From UBA8752 sp965657965 (GTDB taxonomy: Bacteria > Bacteroidota > Bacteroidia > Flavobacteriales_D > Sanyastnellaceae), in NCBI GenBank assembly GCA_965657965.1, contig CBFHQM010000001.1:248001-312000 (forward strand): a stretch of DNA of 64,000 nt, read 5' to 3'. Both the position numbers and the translations under genes were made by a program. A model generated the notes under the pieces. That model was not told the origin of the DNA. It searched no databases and saw nothing but the letters and a program-made list of their open reading frames with translations. Below are positions 33,935 through 42,888 of the stretch, piece after piece. How positions within the stretch are numbered: position 1 is the first letter of the stretch; each line of letters begins with the position of its first letter.

Positions 33935-35325
33935 TCCTGACCTGTCATGTCACCAGGCACCACCCACTGGTCGTATTCAGCCTCGGTCAAGTAAGCCAAG
34001 GCCAAGGCGGCAGACTTGAGCGTGGTGCCTTCCACATGTGCCTTCTGCGCAATCTCTGCCGCTTTGTAGTAACCAATGTGAGGGTTCAGGGCGGTCACCA
34101 GCATCAAACTGTCGCCCAGAAGCTGATCGATTCTCGCGCGATTGGGCTCAATGCCCTCCACGCAACGCTCTGCGAAAGAGGCGCAGGCCTCGCCAAGCAG
34201 GCGCGCTGACTCCAAAATATTCCGCGCCATCATGGGCTTGAACACGTTCAGCTCAAAATGTCCCTGGGTTCCTGCAACCGTTACGGCTACATCATTTCCC
34301 ATCACTTGGGCACACACCATTGTCAAGGCCTCGGCTTGGGTCGGGTTCACCTTGCCGGGCATGATGCTCGACCCCGGCTCATTGGCGGGAAGGGACAACT
34401 CCCCTATGCCGCTTCGTGGACCGCTTCCCATCATGCGGATGTCGTGGGCAATTTTATTGCAACTGACCGCCAACTGCTTGAGCGCACCGTGGGCTTCGAC
34501 CACCGCGTCATGTGCGGCCAAGGCCTCAAACTTATTCGGCGCTGTTACCAAGGGAAGTCCTGTGGAATCCGCCATGTGAGACGCCACCAATTCTGAATAG
34601 CCTTTTGGGGTATTCAATCCAGTTCCAACAGCAGTACCACCCAGCGCCAGTTCCGACAAATGACCCAGAGTGGAACGCAAAGCGCGCAAACCGTGGTTGA
34701 GTTGAGCAACATACCCTCCGAACTCCTGACCAAAGGTCAAGGGCGTGGCGTCCATCAGGTGAGTCCGACCAATCTTGACCACATCGGACATTTCTTCGGC
34801 CTTGGTGGCCAAGGCATCCCGCAGGCGCTCTACTCCAGGAATGGCGGTGCGCACAATGCGATCATATGCCGCGATGTGCATCGCTGTGGGAAAGGTGTCG
34901 TTGGAACTTTGCGACTTGTTTGCGTCGTCATTGGGATGAACGGGACGCTCTCCCTCGCCAAGGACGCCACCGGCCAGCACATGTGCGCGATTGGCAATGA
35001 CCTCGTTCAAGTTCATGTTGGATTGGGTGCCCGACCCCGTTTGCCACACCACCAAAGGGAAGCAATCATCCAATTCTCCAGCAATGATTTCCTGACAAAC
35101 CCGCACGATCAAATCGCGCTTGGGTGCAGACAGGACCCCCAAATCACAATTGGCCTTGGCCGCCGCCATCTTGAGGTGGCCAAAGGCGTGAACCACCTCA
35201 ATGGGCATACTGCCCGATGGGCCGATGGGGAAGTTGTGTCGGCTGCGCTCTGTTTGGGCGCCCCAATACTGGTCCGCAGGCACGGCCACTTCGCCGAGCG
35301 TGTCCTTTTCAATTCGGGTCTTCAT
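33931..35325 (-). CDS. fumC: fumarate hydratase, class II
   Basis: A 464-residue TCA-cycle enzyme interconverting fumarate and malate, iron-independent. The family signature GSSIMPGKVNPTQAE is present. Substrate-binding regions are GSGTQSNMNLNEVIANRA, shown here from SGTQSNMN, and GRTHLMDATPLT. It is of normal length and lies 21 bases after prfB on the minus strand. Confidence 0.96.
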   Translation of the reverse strand: MKTRIEKDTLGEVAVPADQYWGAQTERSRHNFPIGPSGSMPIEVVHAFGHLKMAAAKANCDLGVLSAPKRDLIVRVCQEIIAGELDDCFPLVVWQTGSGTQSNMNLNEVIANRAHVLAGGVLGEGERPVHPNDDANKSQSSNDTFPTAMHIAAYDRIVRTAIPGVERLRDALATKAEEMSDVVKIGRTHLMDATPLTFGQEFGGYVAQLNHGLRALRSTLGHLSELALGGTAVGTGLNTPKGYSELVASHMADSTGLPLVTAPNKFEALAAHDAVVEAHGALKQLAVSCNKIAHDIRMMGSGPRSGIGELSLPANEPGSSIMPGKVNPTQAEALTMVCAQVMGNDVAVTVAGTQGHFELNVFKPMMARNILESARLLGEACASFAERCVEGIEPNRARIDQLLGDSLMLVTALNPHIGYYKAAEIAQKAHVEGTTLKSAALALAYLTEAEYDQWVVPGDMTGQE

Positions 35326-35346
35326 CTGTATTTCCTGTTGGATCCG

Positions 35347-36453
35347 TCAGACTTCGTTGGCGGATCGTTCTGCCGCGAAGTACATCAAGTTCGCCTTCAA
35401 CATGGGCTCAATCTCCCCATTGAGAACGGCGTCTGAGTTGGACGTCTCGTAGCTTGAGCGGACATCCTTGACCATTTTGTAGGGTTGCAAAACATAGGAC
35501 CGGATTTGCGATCCCCATTCGATTTTCTTCTTGCCCGCTTCGATTTCCGCACGGGCTTCATTGCGCTTGGCCATCTCCATTTCGTAGAGCTGAGACTTGA
35601 GCAACTGAATGGCTTTTTCCTTGTTGCCGAGCTGTGATCGCGTCTCGGTATTGTCGATGATAATGCCCGTTGGCTTGTGTCTCAGTCGAACACCCGTTTC
35701 CACCTTGTTTACGTTTTGACCCCCTGCACCGCCAGATCGGAACGTGTCCCAGGTGATGTCAGAAGGGTTAACGTCAATCTCAATGGTGTCGTCAACAAGG
35801 GGATAGACGTAGACCGAAACAAAGGAGGTGTGCCGCCGTGCCTGTGAGTCATAAGGACTGATGCGCACCAATCGGTGTACGCCATTTTCACCCTTAAGCA
35901 TGCCAAAAGCGTAGTCTCCATCCACCTCCATGGTCACTTGTTTGACCCCTGCCACATCGCCGTCTTGCCGGTCAATTTCCTTGACCTTAAAGCCCGACTT
36001 GTCCGCATACATCGTGTACATCCGAAGCAACATGCCCGCCCAGTCACACGACTCGGTTCCGCCCGCACCCGCCGTGATTTGAACCACGGCATTCAAACCA
36101 TCGGCTTCGTCCGACAGCATCTGCTTGAATTCAAGGGCTTCGATGCGCTCGATTAAGATGGCGTTCTGCGCCATGACCTCCTCTTCGGTGCTTTCGCCTT
36201 CTTTGAAAAACTCAAACAAGACTTGAACGTCCTCTACCGCCGTCTCCGCTGCCCCAAACTGTTCGAGCCAAGCCTTTTTGGTCCGCATCCGACGCATGAC
36301 TTTTTCGGCCTCTTTCGCATCGCTCCAAAACTCGGGGTCTTGGGTCAACTTCTCGTCTTCGAGAATGTCGATGCGTTTTTGATCAATAGAGAGGTAGCCG
36401 CGCAAGGCCTCAACGCGGTTCCGGGAGGTTTGAATCTGGTCTGCAGTCAGCAT
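35347..36453 (-). CDS. prfB: peptide chain release factor 2, without programmed frameshift
   Basis: A 368-residue factor that ends translation at UGA and UAA. The GGQ loop is GGAGGQNVNKVETG. The region of stop recognition lies in SPYDSQARRHTS. In E. coli and many other bacteria prfB carries an in-frame UGA near codon 26 and needs a +1 frameshift at the end of the sequence coding LRGYL. Here the same place reads LRGYLSIDQ in one uninterrupted frame, so the autoregulatory site is absent. It lies 12 bases after recX. Confidence 0.95.
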   Translation of the reverse strand: MLTADQIQTSRNRVEALRGYLSIDQKRIDILEDEKLTQDPEFWSDAKEAEKVMRRMRTKKAWLEQFGAAETAVEDVQVLFEFFKEGESTEEEVMAQNAILIERIEALEFKQMLSDEADGLNAVVQITAGAGGTESCDWAGMLLRMYTMYADKSGFKVKEIDRQDGDVAGVKQVTMEVDGDYAFGMLKGENGVHRLVRISPYDSQARRHTSFVSVYVYPLVDDTIEIDVNPSDITWDTFRSGGAGGQNVNKVETGVRLRHKPTGIIIDNTETRSQLGNKEKAIQLLKSQLYEMEMAKRNEARAEIEAGKKKIEWGSQIRSYVLQPYKMVKDVRSSYETSNSDAVLNGEIEPMLKANLMYFAAERSANEV

Positions 36454-36465
36454 GGGAGGTCAAAG

Positions 36466-36915
36466 TTAGTCGGAGACAGCGGCCTTCACCGCCCGCTTTG
36501 CGCATTCAAATGTGAATCCTCGACGAAGCAGGGCTGCCAGCGCCTTGTCTTCGGGCGCTGAGCCGCGAATTCGGCGCCATCCTTTGGCCGCGCGTAAGGC
36601 GGCCAAATCAACCTCAACCGAACCCACCTCAGCCAGCGCAGAATCGGCCATCGCTCCCGTTATCCCATGCACTTGAAGCAACGCCGCCTTCACCTTAGCC
36701 GGGCCCCAATTCTTCAAGCGAATGTGGTCCGTCGCAAAGGCGTTGGCAAAACGCGTGCGGTCCACAAACCCCTCCGCTTCGAGTATCTGCAATTGTGCTT
36801 CTGCCGTGTCCTCTGCCCCCCAGTCTCTCAACTTCCGGAGGACTTGAATCGGGGATCGTTCGGCACGCGCGCACCAATTTCGTATCTTCGGGTGTACATC
36901 TTGTTTTGAATCCAC
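36466..36915 (-). CDS. recX: regulatory protein RecX
   Basis: A 149-residue RecA modulator made of three-helix repeats. The first repeat reads VLRKLRDWGAEDTAEAQ, the second has GFVDRTRFANAFATDHIRLK, and the third lies near GWRRIRGSAPEDKALAALL. No ATG is available at the right place. A GTG at 36915 gives a normal length for the family and leaves 63 bases to the divergent DUF349 gene. The frame runs on much further left over that gene and is rejected there. Together with prfB it forms a two-gene start of this minus-strand run. Confidence 0.82.
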   Translation of the reverse strand: MDSKQDVHPKIRNWCARAERSPIQVLRKLRDWGAEDTAEAQLQILEAEGFVDRTRFANAFATDHIRLKNWGPAKVKAALLQVHGITGAMADSALAEVGSVEVDLAALRAAKGWRRIRGSAPEDKALAALLRRGFTFECAKRAVKAAVSD

Positions 36916-36978
36916 GCGGAAAGCTAACGCTGACCGCCCACACGAAAGTGTCCAACCGAACAACGTCGGGAACGCCCG

Positions 36979-38733
36979 ATGCCGACTAAACGAATTGCCA
37001 TGAAAGCCGAGATCAACCAACGCATTGCCGCGTTGCTGGAAAACCCGGAAATTGAGACTGTCCGTGTAGAAGTGCGCACAGCCTTTGAAGTCTACCGCGA
37101 CGCGCGGGAAAAAGACGTTACCGTGCAACGGGAGGCGTTTGACAAAGAGGAACACGCTGCGCCCGAGCCCGGAGAAGAGCCCATCCGCTTTGAATACAAG
37201 CCGGATGAGGAAGACGGCAAGAACGACGAGATGTACCAGGCCTTTCGCGACAGGGAAAAGGCCTGGCGAGAAAAAGTGGCCGCCGAACAACGGGCCAACC
37301 TCGACAACAAGCAAGCCATTTTGGCCAAACTCAAGGAGTTGGTGGCCAATGAAGAACACATTGGCAAGATGTTCGATGCGTTCAACACATTGACCGAAGA
37401 GTGGAATGCCGTTGGCAACGTTCCGGGAGACCAATACCGAGACATTCACGACACTTGGCATCGCCTCCGCGACGAGTTCTTCTACAACGTCAACATATAC
37501 AAGCAGCTTCAAGAAAATGACCTTCAAATCAATTTGAAGAAAAAAGAAGCCTTGATCGAACAAGCCGCTCAACTCGAAAGCGTCACCGAGCTCAAAGAGA
37601 AAGAGATGTTGTCTCGGAGCTACATGAAGGCTTGGTTCGACATTGGCCCAAGTCCACGTGAGTCATACCAAGAATTGGCCGACACCTTTTTTGGACACAC
37701 AAAAAAAGCCCTTGAAGCAGTCAAGGCCCATTACGATTCCATTCGCGAGGGGTTCCAAAAGCACCTCGAAGCCAAGCAGGCCATTGTAGAAGAGGTCCGT
37801 GCTTTGTTGGACGTAGAAATCACCAGTCCTTCGGATTGGGCGCCCCAAGCCGAAAAGGTGAAGGCCCTTCAAAAGAACTGGAAGCTGGTCGGATTTGCAG
37901 GCCGAAAAGACGATCAAGAAGTTTGGGAGCAATTCCGTGGGCTTTGCGATCTGTTCTTCCAAAAGCGCGACGCGGCCTTCTCCGATGTGCGGGCGGCCCA
38001 GCAAAAAGTCAAAGAGCGCAAGCAGGCCATCGCAGAAGAAGCGGCAAGCTTGTCGGACAGCCAAGACTGGAAGAACACGTCGGACAAGTTCATCGCCCTC
38101 CAAAAAGAATGGAAGGAGCTGGGCTCTGCGGGACCCCGAGACGAAAACAAGCTCTGGCGGAAATTCCGCGGGGCTTGTGATCAATTCTTTACCGCGCGAA
38201 AGGCGATTTATGCCGACCGCGACAAAGAGCACAAAGCCAACCAAGTGAAGAAAGAAGCCCTGATCAAAGAGGTAGAGGCCTTTGAGCTTTCAGGCAAGCA
38301 CGGAGATGACCTGCAGTCCCTGAAGGCCTTCTCTCAGCGTTGGGCAGAAAGTGGCCATGTCCCGAAGCGTGTCTTTGAGCAAGTCGTGGACCGGTATCGT
38401 GCCGCCATGGACGTGAAATACGACGCCCTCGGTGCCAAGCGGAGTGAGCGTTCCGTGGAAGCGTACAAAAACCGCGTAGAATCCTTGGTGACTGGAGAAG
38501 GCGCCGAGCACATGGCGCGCAAAGAAGAGCGGATCATGCGCGACAAAATGGACCGCTTGCGCAAAAGGGTGGCCCAGTACGAAAACAACATGGGCATCTT
38601 CACCGGAAAAGGTGCGGCCTCCATTATGGCCGACCTCCAAAAGAAGATTGAGTCCGACAAACGTGAAATGGACGAAATCCGCCGCAAGCTCAAAATGTTG
38701 CGCGAAGCACGCCAAGGGAATCAGGCAGACTGA
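36979..38733 (+). CDS. DUF349-repeat protein
   Basis: A 584-residue, highly charged, helical cytoplasmic protein. Repeats of about 70 residues are recognised by wording such as WNAVGNVPGDQYRDIHDTWH, WKLVGFAGRKDDQEVWEQFR and WKELGSAGPRDENKLWRKFR. This pattern (W-x-x-x-G, then a W/F-x-x-F-R ending) is DUF349. The C-terminus is a coiled coil. Its function is unknown. ATG at 36979 and ATG at 37000 (MKAEINQRI) are both possible starts. It converges with the receiver-domain gene, overlapping by 13 bases. Confidence 0.87.
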   Translation: MPTKRIAMKAEINQRIAALLENPEIETVRVEVRTAFEVYRDAREKDVTVQREAFDKEEHAAPEPGEEPIRFEYKPDEEDGKNDEMYQAFRDREKAWREKVAAEQRANLDNKQAILAKLKELVANEEHIGKMFDAFNTLTEEWNAVGNVPGDQYRDIHDTWHRLRDEFFYNVNIYKQLQENDLQINLKKKEALIEQAAQLESVTELKEKEMLSRSYMKAWFDIGPSPRESYQELADTFFGHTKKALEAVKAHYDSIREGFQKHLEAKQAIVEEVRALLDVEITSPSDWAPQAEKVKALQKNWKLVGFAGRKDDQEVWEQFRGLCDLFFQKRDAAFSDVRAAQQKVKERKQAIAEEAASLSDSQDWKNTSDKFIALQKEWKELGSAGPRDENKLWRKFRGACDQFFTARKAIYADRDKEHKANQVKKEALIKEVEAFELSGKHGDDLQSLKAFSQRWAESGHVPKRVFEQVVDRYRAAMDVKYDALGAKRSERSVEAYKNRVESLVTGEGAEHMARKEERIMRDKMDRLRKRVAQYENNMGIFTGKGAASIMADLQKKIESDKREMDEIRRKLKMLREARQGNQAD

Positions 38734-39113
38734 CCCAAGTGCTGTTTGTACATATTAAAGACGCGTTGGGGCAAATCCAACCGGTCTGCCTGTTTGTCTA
38801 AAAAACCCAAGACATCGTATTCAGCCACCGCTTTTTTCAGCTCGCTCAAATCAAAACCTGACAGAAAAATCACAGGGTGATCAAGATTGAGCGAACGAAT
38901 CAGTTGAAGAAAGTCAACGCCGTCAATGGTGGGCATTACAGAGTCCAGCAGAATCAAATCCAAGGGTTGAGTGGTCAAGAAACTTACCGCTTCCACGACA
39001 TCCGAGGTGGTTTCCGTATGGATTCCTTCGCGCAGAAATTGACATTGCGTCAAGGTGAGGGCCATCTCATCGTCATCGACGTAGAGAATGCGCATGAGAG
39101 ATTCGTCGGGCAT
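38721..39113 (-). CDS. single-domain response regulator
   Basis: A 130-residue receiver domain with no output domain. The acidic pocket is DDD at residues 13-15, the phosphoacceptor is D57 in LILLDSVMP, the conserved Ser is in FLSGFD, and the Lys is in GFLDKQ. Such stand-alone regulators pass signals to other proteins. No kinase is adjacent. ATG at 39113 is chosen. An ATG at 39095 (MRILYVDDD) is also plausible, and a longer open frame reaches 39158. Confidence 0.85.
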   Translation of the reverse strand: MPDESLMRILYVDDDEMALTLTQCQFLREGIHTETTSDVVEAVSFLTTQPLDLILLDSVMPTIDGVDFLQLIRSLNLDHPVIFLSGFDLSELKKAVAEYDVLGFLDKQADRLDLPQRVFNMYKQHLGQSA

Positions 39114-39195
39114 GGGATCTACAAGATGAGTTTGTTTCGAAGACCAAATGGGGTGCAACCCACCTCTTCCTCTTGTGGGAATCCTCCCTTGACGC

Positions 39196-39810
39196 TCAAC
39201 ATCTCATGGCCAGCGCTTCGCTACGCCAGTTCACACTTTCCAAATGACGAAGAATGCCCGGCAACAAAACCTGGAGTCGCGGCCCGGCCTTTTCACTGTC
39301 GTGCATGACGGCAATGGCCCCCGGCATGAGGTTACGGAGGGTCGCATGCAAACAGCTTTCCCCTGAACGGCGCCGGTCAAAGTCTCCGGTCAACAAGTTC
39401 CACATGACCACCTGCCCCCTTGCAGAGATCGCCTTGGCCTGCCGATGGGTAATGCGGCCATAAGGTGGACGGAAAAGTCCAGATGACGTGAGCGTCTCGC
39501 ACTCCATAAAACTCCTCAGGTAAGTGTAGTGCGGAGTGCTCCAACCCGACTCGTGACGCATGGTGTGGTTTCCCCATGCATGACCTTCGTTTCGAATGCG
39601 GTCGAACAGCCCGGGATGCCGCTCGATATTTTCCCCAACACAAAAAAACGTGGCTTTTTGCCCCTTTTCGCCAAGTTGATCCAAAACAAAAGGCGTCCAT
39701 TCCGGATGGGGCCCATCGTCAAAAGTCAAGTGGACGGCCTGTGCTTCCCCGGCCCATAGAAATTGAGGGAACATGGGTGGAACAGCCGTGGGAATGCGCG
39801 TTCGATACAC
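39196..39810 (-). CDS. polysaccharide deacetylase family protein
   Basis: About 204 residues of a NodB-type carbohydrate esterase. Motif 1 is HLTFDDGPHPEWTP (catalytic Asp and metal Asp), motif 2 is GNHTMRHE (metal His pair), motif 3 is GLFRPPYGRIT, and the last motif is IAVMHDSEK. It would remove acetyl groups from cell-wall or surface sugars. The start is uncertain. A GTG at 39810 gives MYRTRIPTAVPPMFPQFLW, which resembles other Bacteroidota members. An ATG at 39774 (MFPQFLW) is the alternative. The gene is divergent from leuS. Confidence 0.83.
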   Translation of the reverse strand: MYRTRIPTAVPPMFPQFLWAGEAQAVHLTFDDGPHPEWTPFVLDQLGEKGQKATFFCVGENIERHPGLFDRIRNEGHAWGNHTMRHESGWSTPHYTYLRSFMECETLTSSGLFRPPYGRITHRQAKAISARGQVVMWNLLTGDFDRRRSGESCLHATLRNLMPGAIAVMHDSEKAGPRLQVLLPGILRHLESVNWRSEALAMRC

Positions 39811-39907
39811 GCAAGCAAGTTCGGTAAAGCGCGGGCAAAACCGCACAATCTTACTGCATTTACACACCCCATTGCCGGGGTATCTTCGCACCCTCATCGC
39901 GCGCGCA

Positions 39908-42715
39908 ATGGAATACGACTTCAAGGCCATTGAGGCCAAATGGCGGGACCGCTGGACAGCGGAAGAAACATTCACTGCCCAAGAGCGGGACGACAAGCCC
40001 AAATACTATGTCTTGGACATGTTTCCCTACCCAAGTGGAGCTGGCCTCCACGTGGGACACCCTTTGGGCTATATCGCATCCGATGTGATTGCCCGATATA
40101 AGCGGCAGCGCGGATTCAACGTTCTCCACCCTCAAGGCTACGATAGCTTTGGTCTCCCTGCCGAGCAGTATGCCATCCAAACCGGGCAGCACCCGGCAGT
40201 GACCACTGCAAAAAACGTGGCCCGCTACCGTGAACAGCTGGACTTGTTGGGATTCAGTTATGATTGGAGCCGAGAGGTTCGAACCAGCGACCCCGACTAT
40301 TACCGATGGACCCAGTGGATTTTCGGACGCCTATTCGAGCACGGCTACGACCGTGCCACCAACAAGGCACAACCCATTGCCTCGCTCGTCGAACAATTTG
40401 AAAAGCAGGGCAACGTCGACTTGGACTGGGTGGTGGGAGACGACACCCTTGCCGAGGCTGGCCAATGCCATTTCGGAGCCCATTTTAACGGGGAATTCAG
40501 TGCAAAGGACTGGGACGGATTGAGCGCCCAAGGTCAGAGCGACGTACTCATGGCCTACCGCCTCGCCTACTTGGCCGACAGCGAGGTCAATTGGTGTCCT
40601 GCCTTGGGAACGGTATTGGCCAATGACGAAGTGATTGGAGGATTGAGCGAGCGCGGAGGCCACCCTGTGGTGAGAAAAAAGATGCGTCAATGGATGATGC
40701 GCATCACCGCCTATGCCGACCGCCTATTGGAGAGCTTAAACACCATTGACTGGTCGGACAGCATCAAAGAGGTCCAGCGCAATTGGATTGGAAGATCTAC
40801 GGGTGCGCAGTTGTGGTTCTCTGTAGAAGGCCACGAAGATCAAACCATCGAGGTCTTTTCCACGCGTCCCGACACCCTTCATGGCGCCAGCTTTTTGGTT
40901 CTGGCCCCGGAGCACCCCTTGGTTTCCGAAATCACCACGGACGATCAACGCGCCGAAGTGGATGCGTACCAAACTGAAACCGCATCGCGAACCGAACGCG
41001 AACGCATGGCGGGTGACCGCGGCGCAACGGGATGCTTCACAGGCGCCCACGCAAAGCACCCATTGACAGGCAAGCTCATTCCCATTTGGATCGCAGACTA
41101 TGTCTTGGCAGGCTATGGAACAGGCGCCGTCATGGCTGTGCCTGCTGGAGACCAGCGTGACTGGGAGTTCGCGAAAGCCTTTGGACTGGAAATCCCGGCC
41201 ATTTTTGAAGGGCACGACATTGCCTCTGGTGCAATGACAGACAAAGAAGCCGTGCTGTGCAACAGCGGCGAATGGAACGGCATGTCCTGCCTTGCCGCAT
41301 TGCCTCTGGCCATCGAGAGTCTCTCCAAGTCCGGATTGGCCACGCCCAAAGTCAACCACAGGTTGCGAGACGCGGTCTTCAGTCGCCAACGCTATTGGGG
41401 AGAGCCCTTTCCGATATGCTACGTCGATGACGTGCCTAAACTGATTGAGGGCCAAACGGTCTTGCTTCCCGAAGTCGACGCTTACCTGCCCACAGCATCC
41501 GGGGAGCCCCCCTTGGCCCGCGCTGAGCATTGGAATGTAGGTCAGGGCGACCGCATGGAATACAACACCATGCCCGGATGGGCTGGCTCGAGTTGGTACT
41601 TCCTCCGGTACATGGACCCGCACAACACAGAGGTGTTTTGTGACCGGGCCAAGAGTGACCATTGGGGCCAAGTTGACCTCTACATCGGCGGTGCAGAACA
41701 CGGCACAGGCCACTTATTGTACAGCCGTTTCTGGACCAAGTTTCTTTTTGACCTAGACCTCATCGGTTTCGACGAGCCCTTCGCCAAAATGATCAACCAG
41801 GGGATGATCCTGGGACGCAGCAGTTTTGTCTACCGCAAGGAGGGGTCGAACACCTTTGTCACGTTTGAGGAGCGCAAGGCACATCGCACGCAGCGGCTTC
41901 ACGTGGACATCTCTCTTGTCAAGAATGACGTCTTGGACCTCGATGGATTCCGCGCTTGGCGCCCAGAATTTGCCAATGCAGAATTCGTACTCAACGAAAA
42001 CGAGGAGTACCGCTGTGGCAGCGAGGTGGAGAAAATGTCCAAGTCGAAATTCAATGTCGAGAACCCCGACGACTTGGTCGAACGATATGGAGCGGACACC
42101 CTCCGATGTTATGAGATGTTCTTGGGACCCTTGGAGCAAGCCAAACCATGGGACACACAAGGCATCAGTGGTGTTCATGGGTTCCTGCGCAAGCTCAATC
42201 GCCTGTATCGCAATGCCGACGGTGAGATTTTGATCCATGACGGGACGCCATCCCCAGAAGCAGAACGCGCCTTACACAAAGTCATTAAGAAAGTCACCGA
42301 AGACCTAGAGCGACTGAGCTGGAATACCGTTGTGAGCGCTTTGATGATTGGCGTGAATGAACTCACGGAAGCCAAAGCCCACGAAAGAAGCATTCTACAA
42401 CCCTTGGCCGCTCTCGTGGCCCCATACGCCCCGCACATCGCGGAGGAGCTCTGGGAGATGTGCGGTGGTGATGGTCTCGCTGTCGATGCGCCGTGGCCAA
42501 CTTGGTCGCCAGAAAAGCTCGTGGAATCAGAGGTCAATTACCCCGTTCAGTTCAACGGAAAGGTGCGTTTCCAATTCAGCACAGCTGCAGATGCCAGCCC
42601 TAAGGAAGTCGAGGCTGCAGTCTTGGCTGACGACAGAACCGTGCAACAGCTGCAAGGCAGAGCCCCGAAAAAAGTGATTGTGGTGCCCGGGCGCATCGTC
42701 AATATCGTCGGCTAG
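39908..42715 (+). CDS. leuS: leucyl-tRNA synthetase
   Basis: A 935-residue class I synthetase. HIGH-type motif: GLHVGHPLGYIASD. KMSKS motif: VEKMSKSKFNVENPDD. The editing domain lies between them (TGCFTGAHAKHPLTG). It has the roughly 100-residue extra segment near KMSKS seen in Bacteroidota (RSSFVYRKEGSNTFVTFEE). The ATG at 39908 gives MEYDFKAIEAKW, the family start. Upstream in-frame codons overlap the divergent deacetylase gene. Confidence 0.96.
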   Translation: MEYDFKAIEAKWRDRWTAEETFTAQERDDKPKYYVLDMFPYPSGAGLHVGHPLGYIASDVIARYKRQRGFNVLHPQGYDSFGLPAEQYAIQTGQHPAVTTAKNVARYREQLDLLGFSYDWSREVRTSDPDYYRWTQWIFGRLFEHGYDRATNKAQPIASLVEQFEKQGNVDLDWVVGDDTLAEAGQCHFGAHFNGEFSAKDWDGLSAQGQSDVLMAYRLAYLADSEVNWCPALGTVLANDEVIGGLSERGGHPVVRKKMRQWMMRITAYADRLLESLNTIDWSDSIKEVQRNWIGRSTGAQLWFSVEGHEDQTIEVFSTRPDTLHGASFLVLAPEHPLVSEITTDDQRAEVDAYQTETASRTERERMAGDRGATGCFTGAHAKHPLTGKLIPIWIADYVLAGYGTGAVMAVPAGDQRDWEFAKAFGLEIPAIFEGHDIASGAMTDKEAVLCNSGEWNGMSCLAALPLAIESLSKSGLATPKVNHRLRDAVFSRQRYWGEPFPICYVDDVPKLIEGQTVLLPEVDAYLPTASGEPPLARAEHWNVGQGDRMEYNTMPGWAGSSWYFLRYMDPHNTEVFCDRAKSDHWGQVDLYIGGAEHGTGHLLYSRFWTKFLFDLDLIGFDEPFAKMINQGMILGRSSFVYRKEGSNTFVTFEERKAHRTQRLHVDISLVKNDVLDLDGFRAWRPEFANAEFVLNENEEYRCGSEVEKMSKSKFNVENPDDLVERYGADTLRCYEMFLGPLEQAKPWDTQGISGVHGFLRKLNRLYRNADGEILIHDGTPSPEAERALHKVIKKVTEDLERLSWNTVVSALMIGVNELTEAKAHERSILQPLAALVAPYAPHIAEELWEMCGGDGLAVDAPWPTWSPEKLVESEVNYPVQFNGKVRFQFSTAADASPKEVEAAVLADDRTVQQLQGRAPKKVIVVPGRIVNIVG

Positions 42716-42739
42716 TCAATACCCTCCTCAAAAATTGAA

Positions 42740-42762
42740 GGTGGCGCCCAAAAGGCACCACC
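42740..42762 (+). terminator. hairpin downstream of leuS
   Basis: GGTGGCGCC-caaaa-GGCACCACC forms a 9-base-pair stem with one mismatch, 24 bases after the leuS stop. No T tract follows, so its termination activity is doubtful. Confidence 0.35.
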
Positions 42763-42795
42763 CACCCCCGTATTTCATCGTCGAAACTCAATTTT

Positions 42796-42826
42796 TTGAC
42801 GATAAACATTCGATAATTTGTATTTG
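42796..42826 (+). promoter_or_regulatory. candidate promoter of the giant surface-protein gene
   Basis: TTG at 42796-42798 and TGTATTTG at 42819-42826 are 20 bases apart. This fits the Bacteroidota TTG - 17-23 - TAnnTTTG arrangement with one mismatch. It would give a leader of about 55 bases before the ATG at 42889. The surrounding 100 bases are much richer in A+T than the genes. Confidence 0.42.
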
Positions 42827-42888
42827 GTCGATTAATTAGCGATATTCGTAGACGCTTTTTTGTAATTGAACCTGATATAATCCTGTCA

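Noticed and set aside
36370..36453. Programmed +1 frameshift in prfB
   Set aside because: No in-frame UGA occurs near codon 25, and the frame is continuous.
36916..37572. Upstream extension of recX over the DUF349 gene
   Set aside because: The added 219 residues are antisense to DUF349 repeats, and RecX is complete from the GTG at 36915.
40736..41713. 325-codon minus-strand open frame inside leuS
   Set aside because: Antisense shadow of a conserved synthetase, with no recognisable motif.
42716..42888. Riboswitch or small RNA in the AT-rich gap before the giant gene
   Set aside because: Only a promoter-like pair, one hairpin and scattered short repeats (cgata/tcgat) are visible, with no known riboswitch core.
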